NCBI RefSeq assembly: GCF_001879715.1
Contig: NZ_MNBW01000007.1
Coordinates: forward strand, 62,001 to 126,000
DNA: 64,000 nucleotides
DNA from: Nioella nitratireducens
GTDB lineage: Bacteria; Pseudomonadota; Alphaproteobacteria; Rhodobacterales; Rhodobacteraceae
Direction of reading: 5' to 3'
Made by a program: the position numbers and the translations under genes. Below, in pieces: positions 34,487-42,987 of the stretch (position 1 is its first letter; every line of letters starts with the position of its first letter). The notes under the pieces were generated by a model. It worked only from the letters and a program-made list of their open reading frames with translations. It was not told the DNA's origin and did no database searches.

Positions 34487-35523
34487 GCAGCTCTCCAGTC
34501 CGGTTCGGGGATTGCGCCGGGAACCCGCGCCTTGTTGAATTCGCGCATCCTTGCCAGCACGTCGACCCCAAGCTGCCGGTAGGCGTCGAGAATGTCCACG
34601 AGCACCCAGTTTTCCCGGATCAGGCCCTCTTCCAGCCGCCAGAAGTCGAGGCTGCGCAGCAGGATCTCGGCCCCCGTGGGGGCGACCCCCATCCAGCCGT
34701 CGCCCGACAGCGTAAGCCGCATGTTGGGCCAGCCGGTTTCGCAGACATAATCGCCCTCGCCCACCCAGTGGGACAGAAGATCGCCCATGGCGTCGAGCTT
34801 GCGGTCCGGCATTCCGCGCAGGAACGGCCCCTGGTGCCAGGTGCGGAACCCCGAGATGCCGCGCGCCGTGCCGATGCCTGCGGGCCCATACCAGTTGACC
34901 TTCGGGTGCCAGTAGTGGTCGAGCCGCATGACCTCGGGGTTGGGATCGCCGGGGAATTTGCACAGGTCGGTCAGCATGGCGACGACATGGTCGAGCGCCG
35001 CCTGCCCGGCGCCTCGCACCGACAGCCCGTCACCCGACATGGGCGAAGGCGTGCACAGATACGCGCCAAGCTGCGGCGCCATCGGCCAGGCGCGGGCCTG
35101 CATCATCAGTTCGGGAATATCCCAGATCGCCTGCATCTCGGTGATCTTGCCATCCTCGATCCGGAAGAATTCGTGATAGCGCATATGGGCGAGGTGGCCG
35201 GTCGGCGGAATGCCGAGGAAGGGCGCGCGGAAGGTTCCCATGTAATTGCCCATGCAACCGACCCAGTCCTGCCCTTCCGGTGTCGTGCCCGCCATGACGA
35301 TCATGTCGCGGCGTTCGAGGTCGGGCATGGCCGCCAGCAGTGGCGCATAGGCGGTGTCGTAAAGCGCCGCGCCACCGGTCAGGTCGCCGAACGGGTGGCA
35401 GAGATTCACCGCGACATTGGGCGCGATATCCGCCAGCGCCTGCCGCACCGGGCCTTCGGCAAAATCGGCCATCGCCGCCCGAAGCGGGGCAAGTGCGGCC
35501 TTCAACTCCTCTTGTCGTGTCAT
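34483..35523 (-). CDS. Tandem SnoaL/NTF2-like protein 2
   Basis: A 346-residue protein with two NTF2-like domains (about residues 10-155 and 185-330). It is clearly paralogous to the protein at 41872-42882: both share the pattern LGI-PPTG-L-RYHEFFRIEDGKITE, IWDIPELMMQA, WYGPAGIG and, near the end, ENWVLVDILD. This region links to the SnoaL/ester cyclase group, in which an acidic residue and a His usually act as acid-base pair. The actual reaction is unknown. The CTTCTTCTTGGT-type element lies directly before its ATG (35523). Confidence 0.83.
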   Translation of the reverse strand: MTRQEELKAALAPLRAAMADFAEGPVRQALADIAPNVAVNLCHPFGDLTGGAALYDTAYAPLLAAMPDLERRDMIVMAGTTPEGQDWVGCMGNYMGTFRAPFLGIPPTGHLAHMRYHEFFRIEDGKITEMQAIWDIPELMMQARAWPMAPQLGAYLCTPSPMSGDGLSVRGAGQAALDHVVAMLTDLCKFPGDPNPEVMRLDHYWHPKVNWYGPAGIGTARGISGFRTWHQGPFLRGMPDRKLDAMGDLLSHWVGEGDYVCETGWPNMRLTLSGDGWMGVAPTGAEILLRSLDFWRLEEGLIRENWVLVDILDAYRQLGVDVLARMREFNKARVPGAIPEPDWRAA

Positions 35524-35526
35524 GCT

Positions 35527-35549
35527 CTTCTTCTTGGTCCAAATACTCC
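35527..35549. repeat. CTTCTTCTTGGT..AAATACTCC element, copy 1
   Basis: A 23-bp element starting CTTCTTCTTGGT and ending AAATACTCC, followed by GGGGGG. It matches copies at 60957-60978 (inverted) and 61146-61168. Read on the minus strand it ends three bases before the ATG of the tandem-SnoaL gene, so its AAGAAGAAG could act in the translation start. Confidence 0.75.
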
Positions 35550-35626
35550 GGGGGGTCGTCGTTGGTGCGCCATTGGTTCAAGCCCAATGACGACGGGGCT
35601 GGCCCCCCGCTGCGATCCGTCTGCTG

Positions 35627-36955
35627 CTATTCCGCCGCCTCGCGATAGGGCGCGCCTTTGCCATAGGGCACGTTCAGCCCACCATAGCGGCGCACGCGGA
35701 TGTTGCATTGCTCGGCATGGCCCACGAAGCCCTCCAACATACACAGGCGCGAGCCGTATTCCCCCACCATGACGGCGGCCTCGTCGGTCATAACTTTCTG
35801 ATAGCTGTGGGTCTTGAGAAACTTGCCCACCCAAAGCCCGCCGGTATAACGCCCGGCCTTCCTGGTGGGCAACGTGTGGTTGGTGCCGATCACCTTGTCG
35901 CCATTGGCCACGTTGGTGCGCGGCCCGAGGAAGAGCGCGCCGTAGCAGGTCATGTTGTCGAGGAACCAGTCGTCGCGGTCGGTCATGACCTGCACATGTT
36001 CCGACGCGATGTCATCGGCCACGGTCAGCATTTCGTCATAGCTGTCGCAAAGGATAACCTCGCCGTAGTCTTCCCAACTTTTGCGGGCGGTGTCCGCGGT
36101 GGGCAGGATGGTCAGCAGGCGGTTGATCTCGGACAGGGTCTGGTCGGCCAGCTTGCGCGAATTGGTGACCAGCACGGCGGGAGAGTTGTAGCCGTGTTCG
36201 GCCTGACCCAGAAGGTCCGTCGCGCACAGCTCGCCATCCACGGTGTCGTCGGCGATGACCATGGTCTCGGTCGGGCCTGCGAAAAGGTCGATGCCGACGC
36301 GGCCGAAAAGCTGGCGCTTGGCTTCTGCCACGAAGGCGTTGCCGGGGCCGACCAGCATGTGAACGGGCTCGATGGATTCGGTGCCGATGGCCATGGCGCC
36401 CACGGCCTGAATGCCGCCGAGCACATAGATTTCATGCGCCCCGCCCAGATGCATGGCGGCGATCACGGCGGGGTTGGGTTTGCCCTGCCATGGCGGCGTG
36501 CAGGCCACGATGCGCGGCACGCCCGCGACGGATGCCGTGGCCACCGACATATGCGCCGAGGCGACCATGGGAAACTTGCCGCCGGGCACGTAGCAGCCCA
36601 CGGACTGCACGGGTATGTTCTTGTGCCCCAGGATGACGCCGGGCAGCGTTTCCACCTCGATATCGACCATCGAGGCGCGCTGCGCCTTGGCGAAGTTGAC
36701 CACCTGTTCCTGTGCGAACTTGATGTCGGCCAGCTCCCGGTCGGTCAATTCGTCGATCAGCGCGTCGATTTCGCCTTGCGACAGCCGGTAGCTGGCGGGT
36801 GAATACTTGTCGAATTTTTCGCTGAGCGCGCGCACGGCCGCGTCGCCGCGGGTTTCGATATCGGCCAGCGTCGCCTCGACCACGGCGCGGGTTCTGGCGT
36901 CATCCTCGGCCCGTTCGGCTGCGGGTTTGCCACGTTTGAGATAGTTTATCGTCAT
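35627..36955 (-). CDS. Histidinol-dehydrogenase-family enzyme in a catabolic operon
   Basis: A 442-residue protein with the full HisD fold. The expected Zn ligands are present at Q251 and H254 (GQAEHG), D353 (NGDKV) and H413 (VGHAEQ), and the catalytic pair at E319-H320 (ASEHVQV). HisD oxidises an amino alcohol to an acid in two NAD steps. Homologues in catabolic clusters act on other alcohols; sulfopropanediol 3-dehydrogenase (HpsN) of roseobacters is one example. Because there are no his genes here and the neighbours are a sugar ABC importer, SnoaL proteins and an SDR, a non-histidinol substrate is far more likely. The true substrate is unknown. Confidence 0.87.
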   Translation of the reverse strand: MTINYLKRGKPAAERAEDDARTRAVVEATLADIETRGDAAVRALSEKFDKYSPASYRLSQGEIDALIDELTDRELADIKFAQEQVVNFAKAQRASMVDIEVETLPGVILGHKNIPVQSVGCYVPGGKFPMVASAHMSVATASVAGVPRIVACTPPWQGKPNPAVIAAMHLGGAHEIYVLGGIQAVGAMAIGTESIEPVHMLVGPGNAFVAEAKRQLFGRVGIDLFAGPTETMVIADDTVDGELCATDLLGQAEHGYNSPAVLVTNSRKLADQTLSEINRLLTILPTADTARKSWEDYGEVILCDSYDEMLTVADDIASEHVQVMTDRDDWFLDNMTCYGALFLGPRTNVANGDKVIGTNHTLPTRKAGRYTGGLWVGKFLKTHSYQKVMTDEAAVMVGEYGSRLCMLEGFVGHAEQCNIRVRRYGGLNVPYGKGAPYREAAE

Positions 36956-37021
36956 GTTTTCAGTCCTCGGTTTCCCGCAGCCGCGGGTCAGTCTCTATCC
37001 TGCACATATCCCCGCGTCCGG

Positions 37022-37070
37022 CATGCCCCGGCGCGTCGGGGTGGGTGGGTGGGCGGCGTGCCGGGGCATG
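37022..37070 (-). promoter_or_regulatory. Long stem-loop between transporter and enzyme genes
   Basis: A perfect 11-bp stem (CATGCCCCGGC / GCCGGGGCATG), extendable to about 14 bp with a G-U pair, lies between the second permease gene and the HisD-like gene. No T-tract follows on the minus strand. It could attenuate or process the transcript between the importer and catabolic parts. Confidence 0.6.
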
Positions 37071-37084
37071 GCCGCCCGACCGCG

Positions 37085-38242
37085 TCATCCTTTCACCGCC
37101 CCCGCGGTCAGGCCGCTGACGATCTGGCGCTGGAAGATCATGACCAGCAGGAAGAGCGGCGCGGTGATCGACACGGCGGCGGCCACGGCCTCGACCTGAT
37201 CGGTCGTCGTCGTCTCGCGGTTGAAATAGCTGGCGATGGCGGGAACCATGGTCTGGTTGGACTGGTCCAGCAGCAGCGAGGTCACCAGAAAGTCGTTATA
37301 GGCCAAGAGGAAGCTGAACAGGCCCGTGGTGATGACGCCCGGCCACATCACCGGCATGATGACCCAGCGGAACGCCTGAAAATGGGTGCAGCCATCGACG
37401 CGGGCGGCCTCGTCCAGATCATTGGGGATGTTCTGGAAGAAGCTGCGCAGCATCCAGATGGTGAAGGGCTGGTTGATCGACACAAGCACCGCGATCACCG
37501 CCCATGGCTGGCCGTAGAGCGTCGGCGCGGCGTCGCCCAGATAGGGGCGCAGGATCTCGGCCGAGTTCACGAAGACCGGCAGGTAGCCCGCGACCAGCAC
37601 CGAATGGGGCAGTGCGCGAAAGACCAGCGCGAGAATCAGGATCCAGAATGCGAGGTTGGACCCCGACCGGGCCAGCGCAAACCCTGCCAGCGTGCCCACC
37701 GTCAGCGAGATGGTAACAACGCCGCCGGTCACGATCAGCGAGTTGATGAAGTTGTGGTAAAAGGCGTTCTCGATCCAGACGGATTGGTAATGGGCGGTCG
37801 TGAGGCCCAGAACCGGGTGGCCGAGCGGGCCAAGCAGCGGGTTCAGCACGCCCAACAGCGCGGGCAGGATCACGAAGAACACGACCACGAAGCTGAGCGC
37901 ATAGCCCACCGATGCGATGACCCAGCCAAAGATCATCTGGCCGCCGGGCGAATAGCTGGACACCATGCGGGGCAGCCAGCGCATCGCCAGCCGAACCGTG
38001 CAGACCAGAACCAGCAGGCCAAGCGCGATGTCGAGCAGCGACAGCCCGTTGCCCGCCGCCCGCGTGGCGGGACCGAAGATCACGTCGAGCGGGTTGGCCG
38101 CGAAGGCATCGACAGGGGACTTGAAGCTCATCACGCCGATCCAGAAGATCGGGAAAGCGGCAAGCAGGCACCAGAAGGCGAGGAAACCGGCAAAGGTCAG
38201 GCGCAGACCGAGGGGCTGGCGCAGGGCGCGGGGCGTCGACAT
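37085..38242 (-). CDS. Carbohydrate-type ABC transporter permease (MalG-like)
   Basis: A 385-residue permease, longer than most MalG proteins because of an extra N-terminal loop. The coupling motif is EAARVDGCTHFQAFRWVIMPVMWPGVITTGLFSFLLAYNDF (EAA loop). The start overlaps the partner permease stop as TGATG. Together with the MalF-like gene it forms the channel of the importer heading this operon. Confidence 0.9.
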   Translation of the reverse strand: MSTPRALRQPLGLRLTFAGFLAFWCLLAAFPIFWIGVMSFKSPVDAFAANPLDVIFGPATRAAGNGLSLLDIALGLLVLVCTVRLAMRWLPRMVSSYSPGGQMIFGWVIASVGYALSFVVVFFVILPALLGVLNPLLGPLGHPVLGLTTAHYQSVWIENAFYHNFINSLIVTGGVVTISLTVGTLAGFALARSGSNLAFWILILALVFRALPHSVLVAGYLPVFVNSAEILRPYLGDAAPTLYGQPWAVIAVLVSINQPFTIWMLRSFFQNIPNDLDEAARVDGCTHFQAFRWVIMPVMWPGVITTGLFSFLLAYNDFLVTSLLLDQSNQTMVPAIASYFNRETTTTDQVEAVAAAVSITAPLFLLVMIFQRQIVSGLTAGAVKG

Positions 38243-39267
38243 CAGTAGGAGCCTCCCTTGTGGTCACGCCATGTGCGGCGCAAGAGCGGAATGAGTAGAA
38301 CGACGATCCCCACCATGGTCAGCATGGCCGAGGCCGAGGCGCGTCCGAAGGCGCGGTTTCCGGCATCGTCGGGTTGCAGGAAATCATAGGTCAGCCATTG
38401 CAGCGAAATCACGTGCGCCTGGCTGGTGAAGCCGACGATTTCCTCGAACACGCGGTAGGTGTCCATCAGGTGAATGAGCGCGATGAAGATGATCAGCGGC
38501 ATCAGATGCGGGACGATCACGTAGCGCAGCCGGTCCCACCGGTTGGCGCCGTCGATGATGGCGCTTTCCAACGTGTCCTGATTCACGGTCTGCAGCCCGG
38601 CATAGAAGATGACGAAGGCAAAGGGCGCGACGTGCCAGACCCGGAAGAACAGCATCATCAACTCGATCGTCCAGGCCTGCGCGAACATGGCGATGTCGCG
38701 GTTCAGCCAATGTTCCAATGCCGTGGTCAGGATGCCGTCCCCGATGAAGAGCCAGCGGATCGAGAGAGCGCCGATCACCGGCGTGATGATGAACGGCAGC
38801 AGCGAGACGAAGATGACGGGACCGCGAATGGATTTGGCGGCGTTGTTGACGGCCAGCGCGATGGCCAGCCCCACCCCGATCACCAAGGGCAGGGTGACCA
38901 GCGTGAACATCAGCGTGAAACGCAGCGCCGACCAGAAGTTGATCTGCATCAGCGCGCCCCAGTCGAAGCTGGAAATCGCGGCCCATGCGGCCTCGGGGTT
39001 CAGGACCCGCTGATAGTTGAGCCATCCCACCCATTCGGTCGTGGTGACGATATGACCGTATTCATCCAGAGCCGGCCGCGTGACCATGGTCGTGGTGCAG
39101 GTCTGCGCCAGAAAGCCCGGCGTGCAGGTCTCTTCCTCGATCTGGTCCAGAACCGGTTGCGTCAACTGGAACGAGCCGACGAAGACCGACACCAGCGGGG
39201 CGGCGATAAACAGGAACATCAGGAAGACCGAAGGGCCGACAAAGGCCGCGAATGTCTTGAATTTCAT
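38242..39267 (-). CDS. Carbohydrate-type ABC transporter permease (MalF-like)
   Basis: A 341-residue inner-membrane permease. After the first helix (AAFVGPSVFLMFLFIAAPLVSVFVGSF) there is an unusually long periplasmic stretch of about 80 residues with four cysteines in two clusters (EEETCTPGFLAQTCTT contains two), and then the usual helices and the coupling loop ESAIIDGANRWDRLRYVIVPHLMPLIIFI. I chose ATG 39267, which gives a normal cytoplasmic N terminus. The substrate is probably a sugar, polyol or derivative. Confidence 0.88.
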   Translation of the reverse strand: MKFKTFAAFVGPSVFLMFLFIAAPLVSVFVGSFQLTQPVLDQIEEETCTPGFLAQTCTTTMVTRPALDEYGHIVTTTEWVGWLNYQRVLNPEAAWAAISSFDWGALMQINFWSALRFTLMFTLVTLPLVIGVGLAIALAVNNAAKSIRGPVIFVSLLPFIITPVIGALSIRWLFIGDGILTTALEHWLNRDIAMFAQAWTIELMMLFFRVWHVAPFAFVIFYAGLQTVNQDTLESAIIDGANRWDRLRYVIVPHLMPLIIFIALIHLMDTYRVFEEIVGFTSQAHVISLQWLTYDFLQPDDAGNRAFGRASASAMLTMVGIVVLLIPLLRRTWRDHKGGSY

Positions 39268-39296
39268 GGGCCTGACTCCGAATGGGGTGGGCAGGT

Positions 39297-39341
39297 GGCG
39301 GGGCGCGCGCGCGGTCAGGACCGCACTGGATGCGCCCCGCC
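39297..39341 (-). promoter_or_regulatory. Stem-loop after the sugar-binding-protein gene
   Basis: A perfect 10-bp stem (GGCGGGGCGC / GCGCCCCGCC) encloses a 25-base loop that holds an inner GCGGT/ACCGC stem. It lies in the 100-bp gap between the binding-protein gene and the MalF-like gene, matching the position of the stem-loop at 14370-14393 in the other importer operon. Confidence 0.65.
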
Positions 39342-39367
39342 CGTCCGTGAGGACATGCGGGCGTGGA

Positions 39368-40588
39368 TTACTCCAGCACGCCCGCTTCCTGTGCGGCGGT
39401 GGTGTAGGCGGCCTCGACTGCGGCCAGCGCCTCTTCGGCGGTGGCGCTGCCGGTGAAGAAGGCCGGCAGTTCATTGCCCAGCGCCGTGTGCATCAGGCCC
39501 ATTTGCGAGGTCGACGGATAGGCCGGCGGTGCGGGCTGGGCCGAGGCGGTGGCGATGGCGCCCTGCGCCAAGCGGCCGGGCTGATAGCCCTCGACCAGCC
39601 AGATGGCGGCATCGTTATTGGCTTCGACCATGTCGCTGTCGAGACCCTCCATAGCCACGCGGAAGGCGGCCGCGGCCTCGTCATCCGTGATGTTGGCGGC
39701 GATCACGATGCCATCCCACCACAGGGTGGTCGCCGGGGCCGCGCCCGCGACGGCCATCGGGGCGGCGGCGGCATCGACCAGACCGACGACCTGGCTTTCG
39801 CCTTCGTCATCCATGGCGCTGCCGCGGCTCGCCCACAGGTTGGCCATGGCAATGCGGCCTTGCTGGAATTGCTGCTGCACATAGGTGGAGTCGGACACCA
39901 GGTATTCCGGGTCCATGTAGTCGGTCATCGCCATCATCATGGTCAGCGCGTTGACGCCGGCCTCGGAATTGACATTGGGGGTGCCGTCATCGTTGAGGAA
40001 CGCCCCGCCATAGCCGAGGAACATGTTGATAAAGTCCTCTGCCAGGTTCCAGCCCGAGGCCATGGTCGCGCCGAGCGGATAATCGACGACGCCCGCGTCC
40101 TGAATAACCGCGGCGGCGTCAAGCACCTCGTCCCAAGTGGTGGGCACATCGAGCCCGAGGTCTGCGAAGATGTCCGAGCGATACATCAGGTGCTGCGTGT
40201 TCACCATCATGGCCACGGCCATGACCTGCCCGTTGATGCGGATCAGCTGGTTGGGGCTGAGGTTCTGGCCATACATTTCGACCAGGTCATCCAGCGGGCG
40301 GATGGTGCCCTGATTGAGCAGCGGAGTCACGGTGCCGTTGGATACGCCGCCGATCTGGTAGAGCGAGGGGTTCGCGGCAAAGGCCTGCGGCTGGACGGTG
40401 CGGAATTCCTGGTTAAGTTCCGGTTCGATATTGCCGCATTCCTGCCACGCGGCAGTGACGGCGTTCCATGCCTCGAACCCGGCGGTCAGCGACCGCAGCG
40501 GAACAGTGTTTTCAAAGGCACAATCGGCCATCGCCGTGCTGGCGACGGCAGACAAAGCGCCTGCGAGAAGAAGGGTCTTGAGTTTCAT
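39368..40588 (-). CDS. Extracellular sugar-type ABC substrate-binding protein
   Basis: A 406-residue periplasmic binding protein of the MalE/UgpB type. A signal peptide covers residues 1-21 (cleavage AMA-DC). Typical segments include PTTWDEVLDAAAVIQDAG near the hinge, FQQGRIAMANLWASRG and the C-terminal ALGNELPAFFTGSATAEEALAAVEAAY. ATG 40588 follows a GGGAGA ribosome site. It is the second gene of the operon and should determine substrate specificity of the importer; the ligand cannot be read from sequence. Confidence 0.88.
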   Translation of the reverse strand: MKLKTLLLAGALSAVASTAMADCAFENTVPLRSLTAGFEAWNAVTAAWQECGNIEPELNQEFRTVQPQAFAANPSLYQIGGVSNGTVTPLLNQGTIRPLDDLVEMYGQNLSPNQLIRINGQVMAVAMMVNTQHLMYRSDIFADLGLDVPTTWDEVLDAAAVIQDAGVVDYPLGATMASGWNLAEDFINMFLGYGGAFLNDDGTPNVNSEAGVNALTMMMAMTDYMDPEYLVSDSTYVQQQFQQGRIAMANLWASRGSAMDDEGESQVVGLVDAAAAPMAVAGAAPATTLWWDGIVIAANITDDEAAAAFRVAMEGLDSDMVEANNDAAIWLVEGYQPGRLAQGAIATASAQPAPPAYPSTSQMGLMHTALGNELPAFFTGSATAEEALAAVEAAYTTAAQEAGVLE

Positions 40589-40657
40589 CGAATGTCTCCC
40601 TGTCGATGAGCGGGTGCAGCTTCGAAGGCCTGCACCCATTTGAGGTTCGGAGCCTTG

Positions 40658-41713
40658 TCAGCCCTCGAGTCTTGCCCCCGTTTCGTGATGGAACAGGTGG
40701 CAGATTTCAGCGGGGATCGAGAACGAGATCCGGTCCCCGATTTCAGCGCGGAAGTCCTTGTGCGCCTTGACAGACACCAGCGCGCCGCCTGCCCGTGCGG
40801 TCAGCATGGTGGCGTCGCCCAACAGTTCGATCGTGTAGACCGGCGCGGTGATCTGGCCCTCGGTGGTGCCATCGGCAACGCGGGCATCCTCGGCACGGAA
40901 GCCCAGTTGCACAGGGCCGTCGGGGCCGGACAGCCCCTCGATGCGCACGTTCTTGCCGGTGAAGACACCGCCCTCAAGCGCGCCTTGCATCAGGTTCATC
41001 GCCGGGCTGCCGATGAAACCCGCGACGAATGTGTTCGCGGGGCGGTCATAGATTTCGGTCGGGGTGCCCACCTGCTGGACCACGCCGCGTTCCATCACCA
41101 CAACGCGGTCGGCCAGCGTCATCGCCTCGATCTGGTCGTGGGTGACGTAGACCGTGGTTACCTTGAGCTCGTGGCTGAGGTTCTTGATCTGCGCGCGGGT
41201 CGAGACCCGCAGCTTGGCGTCGAGGTTCGACAGCGGCTCGTCCATCAGGAATACGTTGGGTTCACGCACGATGGCGCGGGCAAGGGCCACGCGCTGACGT
41301 TGGCCGCCCGAAAGTTCCGCCGGTTTGCGGTGCAGGAATTCGGTCAGTTCCACCATCTCGGCTGCGCGCATCACCCGCGCGTCATGGGTGGCCGGATCGA
41401 CCTTGCGCACCTTGAGCGGGAAGCGGATATTCTCGTAGACGTTCATATTGGGGTAGAGGCCGTAACTCTGGAACACCATCGCCACGTCCCGGTCCTTGGG
41501 GTCGAGGTCGTTGACAACGCGGTCGCCGACGATGATTTCGCCCTCTGTCGGGTCTTCCAGACCCGCGATCATGCGCATGGTCGTGGTCTTGCCGCAGCCC
41601 GACGGACCGAGAAGAACGAGGAATTCCTCGTCGGCGATGGTCAGGTCGAATTTGTCGACGCCGACGAAACTGCCCCATCTCTTGGAGATGTTGCGAAGCT
41701 GGATCTGAGCCAT
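40658..41713 (-). CDS. Sugar ABC transporter ATP-binding protein (UgpC/MalK-like)
   Basis: A 351-residue ATPase with a C-terminal TOBE/regulatory domain. Walker A is GPSGCGKTTTMRM, the signature is LSGGQRQRVALARAI, Walker B is VFLMDEPLSNLDAKLR, and the tail includes VQLGFRAEDARVAD. I chose ATG 41713 because the N terminus MAQIQLRNISKRWG is standard. It is the first gene of the 12.9-kb minus-strand set and lies 22 bp from the LacI-type operator. Confidence 0.92.
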   Translation of the reverse strand: MAQIQLRNISKRWGSFVGVDKFDLTIADEEFLVLLGPSGCGKTTTMRMIAGLEDPTEGEIIVGDRVVNDLDPKDRDVAMVFQSYGLYPNMNVYENIRFPLKVRKVDPATHDARVMRAAEMVELTEFLHRKPAELSGGQRQRVALARAIVREPNVFLMDEPLSNLDAKLRVSTRAQIKNLSHELKVTTVYVTHDQIEAMTLADRVVVMERGVVQQVGTPTEIYDRPANTFVAGFIGSPAMNLMQGALEGGVFTGKNVRIEGLSGPDGPVQLGFRAEDARVADGTTEGQITAPVYTIELLGDATMLTARAGGALVSVKAHKDFRAEIGDRISFSIPAEICHLFHHETGARLEG

Positions 41714-41734
41714 GGGCCTCCCCGTGCGCATGTA

Positions 41735-41750
41735 TTGCATACGTTTGCAA
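41735..41750. promoter_or_regulatory. LacI-type operator 1
   Basis: TTGCATACGTTTGCAA is a 16-bp dyad with seven of eight pairs matching around a central CG, the hallmark of LacI/GalR sites; the flanking A and T extend the symmetry. It lies 22 bp before the ATPase start in the divergent region between the ABC/catabolic operon and the third SnoaL gene. Confidence 0.75.
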
Positions 41751-41789
41751 TAACGCTAGACAAGTCGGGGATGACTTGGCAAGAGTTTT

Positions 41790-41805
41790 TTGCAAACGTA
41801 TTCAA
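41790..41805. promoter_or_regulatory. LacI-type operator 2 (weaker)
   Basis: TTGCAAACGTATTCAA has six of eight matching pairs around a central CG. Its centre is 55 bp from that of operator 1 and 74 bp from the start of the divergent SnoaL gene. The two sites could permit looping or separate control of each promoter. Confidence 0.55.
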
Positions 41806-41871
41806 CGCGCCGCCCTTGCCCCGCCCGAAACCGAGAAAAACGAGGGCTTTGCCAGCGAAAAGGATGAGAGT

Positions 41872-42882
41872 ATGAGCGACTTTCAAACGGAGAAAGACTT
41901 GGTTCGACGCTATTACGCGGCCCTCGATTCCGCCAAGGGCCGCGAATCTGCTGCGGTGCTGCATGAATACTGCGATGCGGCATTACTCTGGCGCGGGGTG
42001 CATCCGTTTCACGAAATGACCGGCCCTGATGACGTGGCCGCCAAATTCTGGGCCCCGCTCAAGGACGCTCTGTCCTCGATCCAGCGACGGATGGACATCT
42101 TCTTTGCCGGGCGGAACGAAATGGATGGCGGCGCGTCGGTCTGGGTCGCGTCGATGGGGCATCTGATGGGGCTGTTCGACCGGCCATGGCTGGGGATCGC
42201 GCCCACCGGGAAACTGGCGATGCTGCGCTATGCCGCGTTCCACCGGGTCGAGGGCGGACGGATCACCGAGACCGCGCTTTTCATCGACATCCCGCACCTG
42301 ATGATGCAGGCCGGGCTGTCGCCCTTCCCGCCCCAAACCGCCGCGCATCTGGTGCAGCCGGGGCCGCTGACCCATGACGGGCTGCTGTTCGAGGCGCAGC
42401 CGGAGGACGAGGGCAGCCAGACGCTGGCTGCGATCAACGCCATGGTCACCGATCTTGGGCAATGGCAATCGGGCCTGCCGCTGGAAGAAGAACTGGCGCG
42501 GTCGTGGCATGACGACATGCTGTGGTGGGGACCGGCGGGGATTGGCGCGACCTATACCATCGCGCGTTATGCCAAGCAGCATTCGGCCCCGTTCCGCGCG
42601 GGCTTTGCCGATCGCAGCAAGACCAAGCACCTGTGCCGGATGGCAGAGGGGCATTTCGGCGGGTTCTTTGGCTGGCCCAATTTCACCGCGCGCGCCACCG
42701 GCGGCTTCATGGGGATGCCCGCCACCGGACAGGCGGGCGCATTCCGGGTGGTCGATATCTACCGCCGTGCGGGCGACAAGCTGGCCGAGAACTGGGTCTT
42801 CATCGACCTGCTGCATTTCTGGAACACGCAAGGGGTGGATGTGTTGGGCCGGATGGAGGCGATCGCGCCGCCCGCCCCCTGA
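41872..42882 (+). CDS. Tandem SnoaL/NTF2-like protein 3
   Basis: A 336-residue protein with two NTF2-like domains and strong similarity to the 34483-35523 protein (shared WLGIAPTGKLAMLRYAAFHRVEG, IDIPHLMMQAG, WWGPAGIG, ENWVFIDLLHFWNTQGVDVLGRM). The two are paralogues that have diverged, perhaps for successive steps or stereoisomers. I chose ATG 41872 because AAGGA lies close upstream; earlier frame would run through operator 2. It is the first gene of the right arm controlled by the LacI-type sites and is followed by the amino-sugar kinase and NagA genes. Confidence 0.83.
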   Translation: MSDFQTEKDLVRRYYAALDSAKGRESAAVLHEYCDAALLWRGVHPFHEMTGPDDVAAKFWAPLKDALSSIQRRMDIFFAGRNEMDGGASVWVASMGHLMGLFDRPWLGIAPTGKLAMLRYAAFHRVEGGRITETALFIDIPHLMMQAGLSPFPPQTAAHLVQPGPLTHDGLLFEAQPEDEGSQTLAAINAMVTDLGQWQSGLPLEEELARSWHDDMLWWGPAGIGATYTIARYAKQHSAPFRAGFADRSKTKHLCRMAEGHFGGFFGWPNFTARATGGFMGMPATGQAGAFRVVDIYRRAGDKLAENWVFIDLLHFWNTQGVDVLGRMEAIAPPAP

Positions 42883-42987
42883 CCGGACGGCGCGCGCCGG
42901 GGGTGGGGGTATAAATGAGGATCGGCCGCGACCTTGGCCAAGATTCCTTTTGGCAATCCACCGAAAGGCCCCTTAATGGGGGAACCG

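Noticed and set aside
41776-41871. N-terminal extension of tandem-SnoaL protein 3
   Set aside because: It would place coding sequence over the second LacI-type operator, and a good ribosome site precedes ATG 41872.
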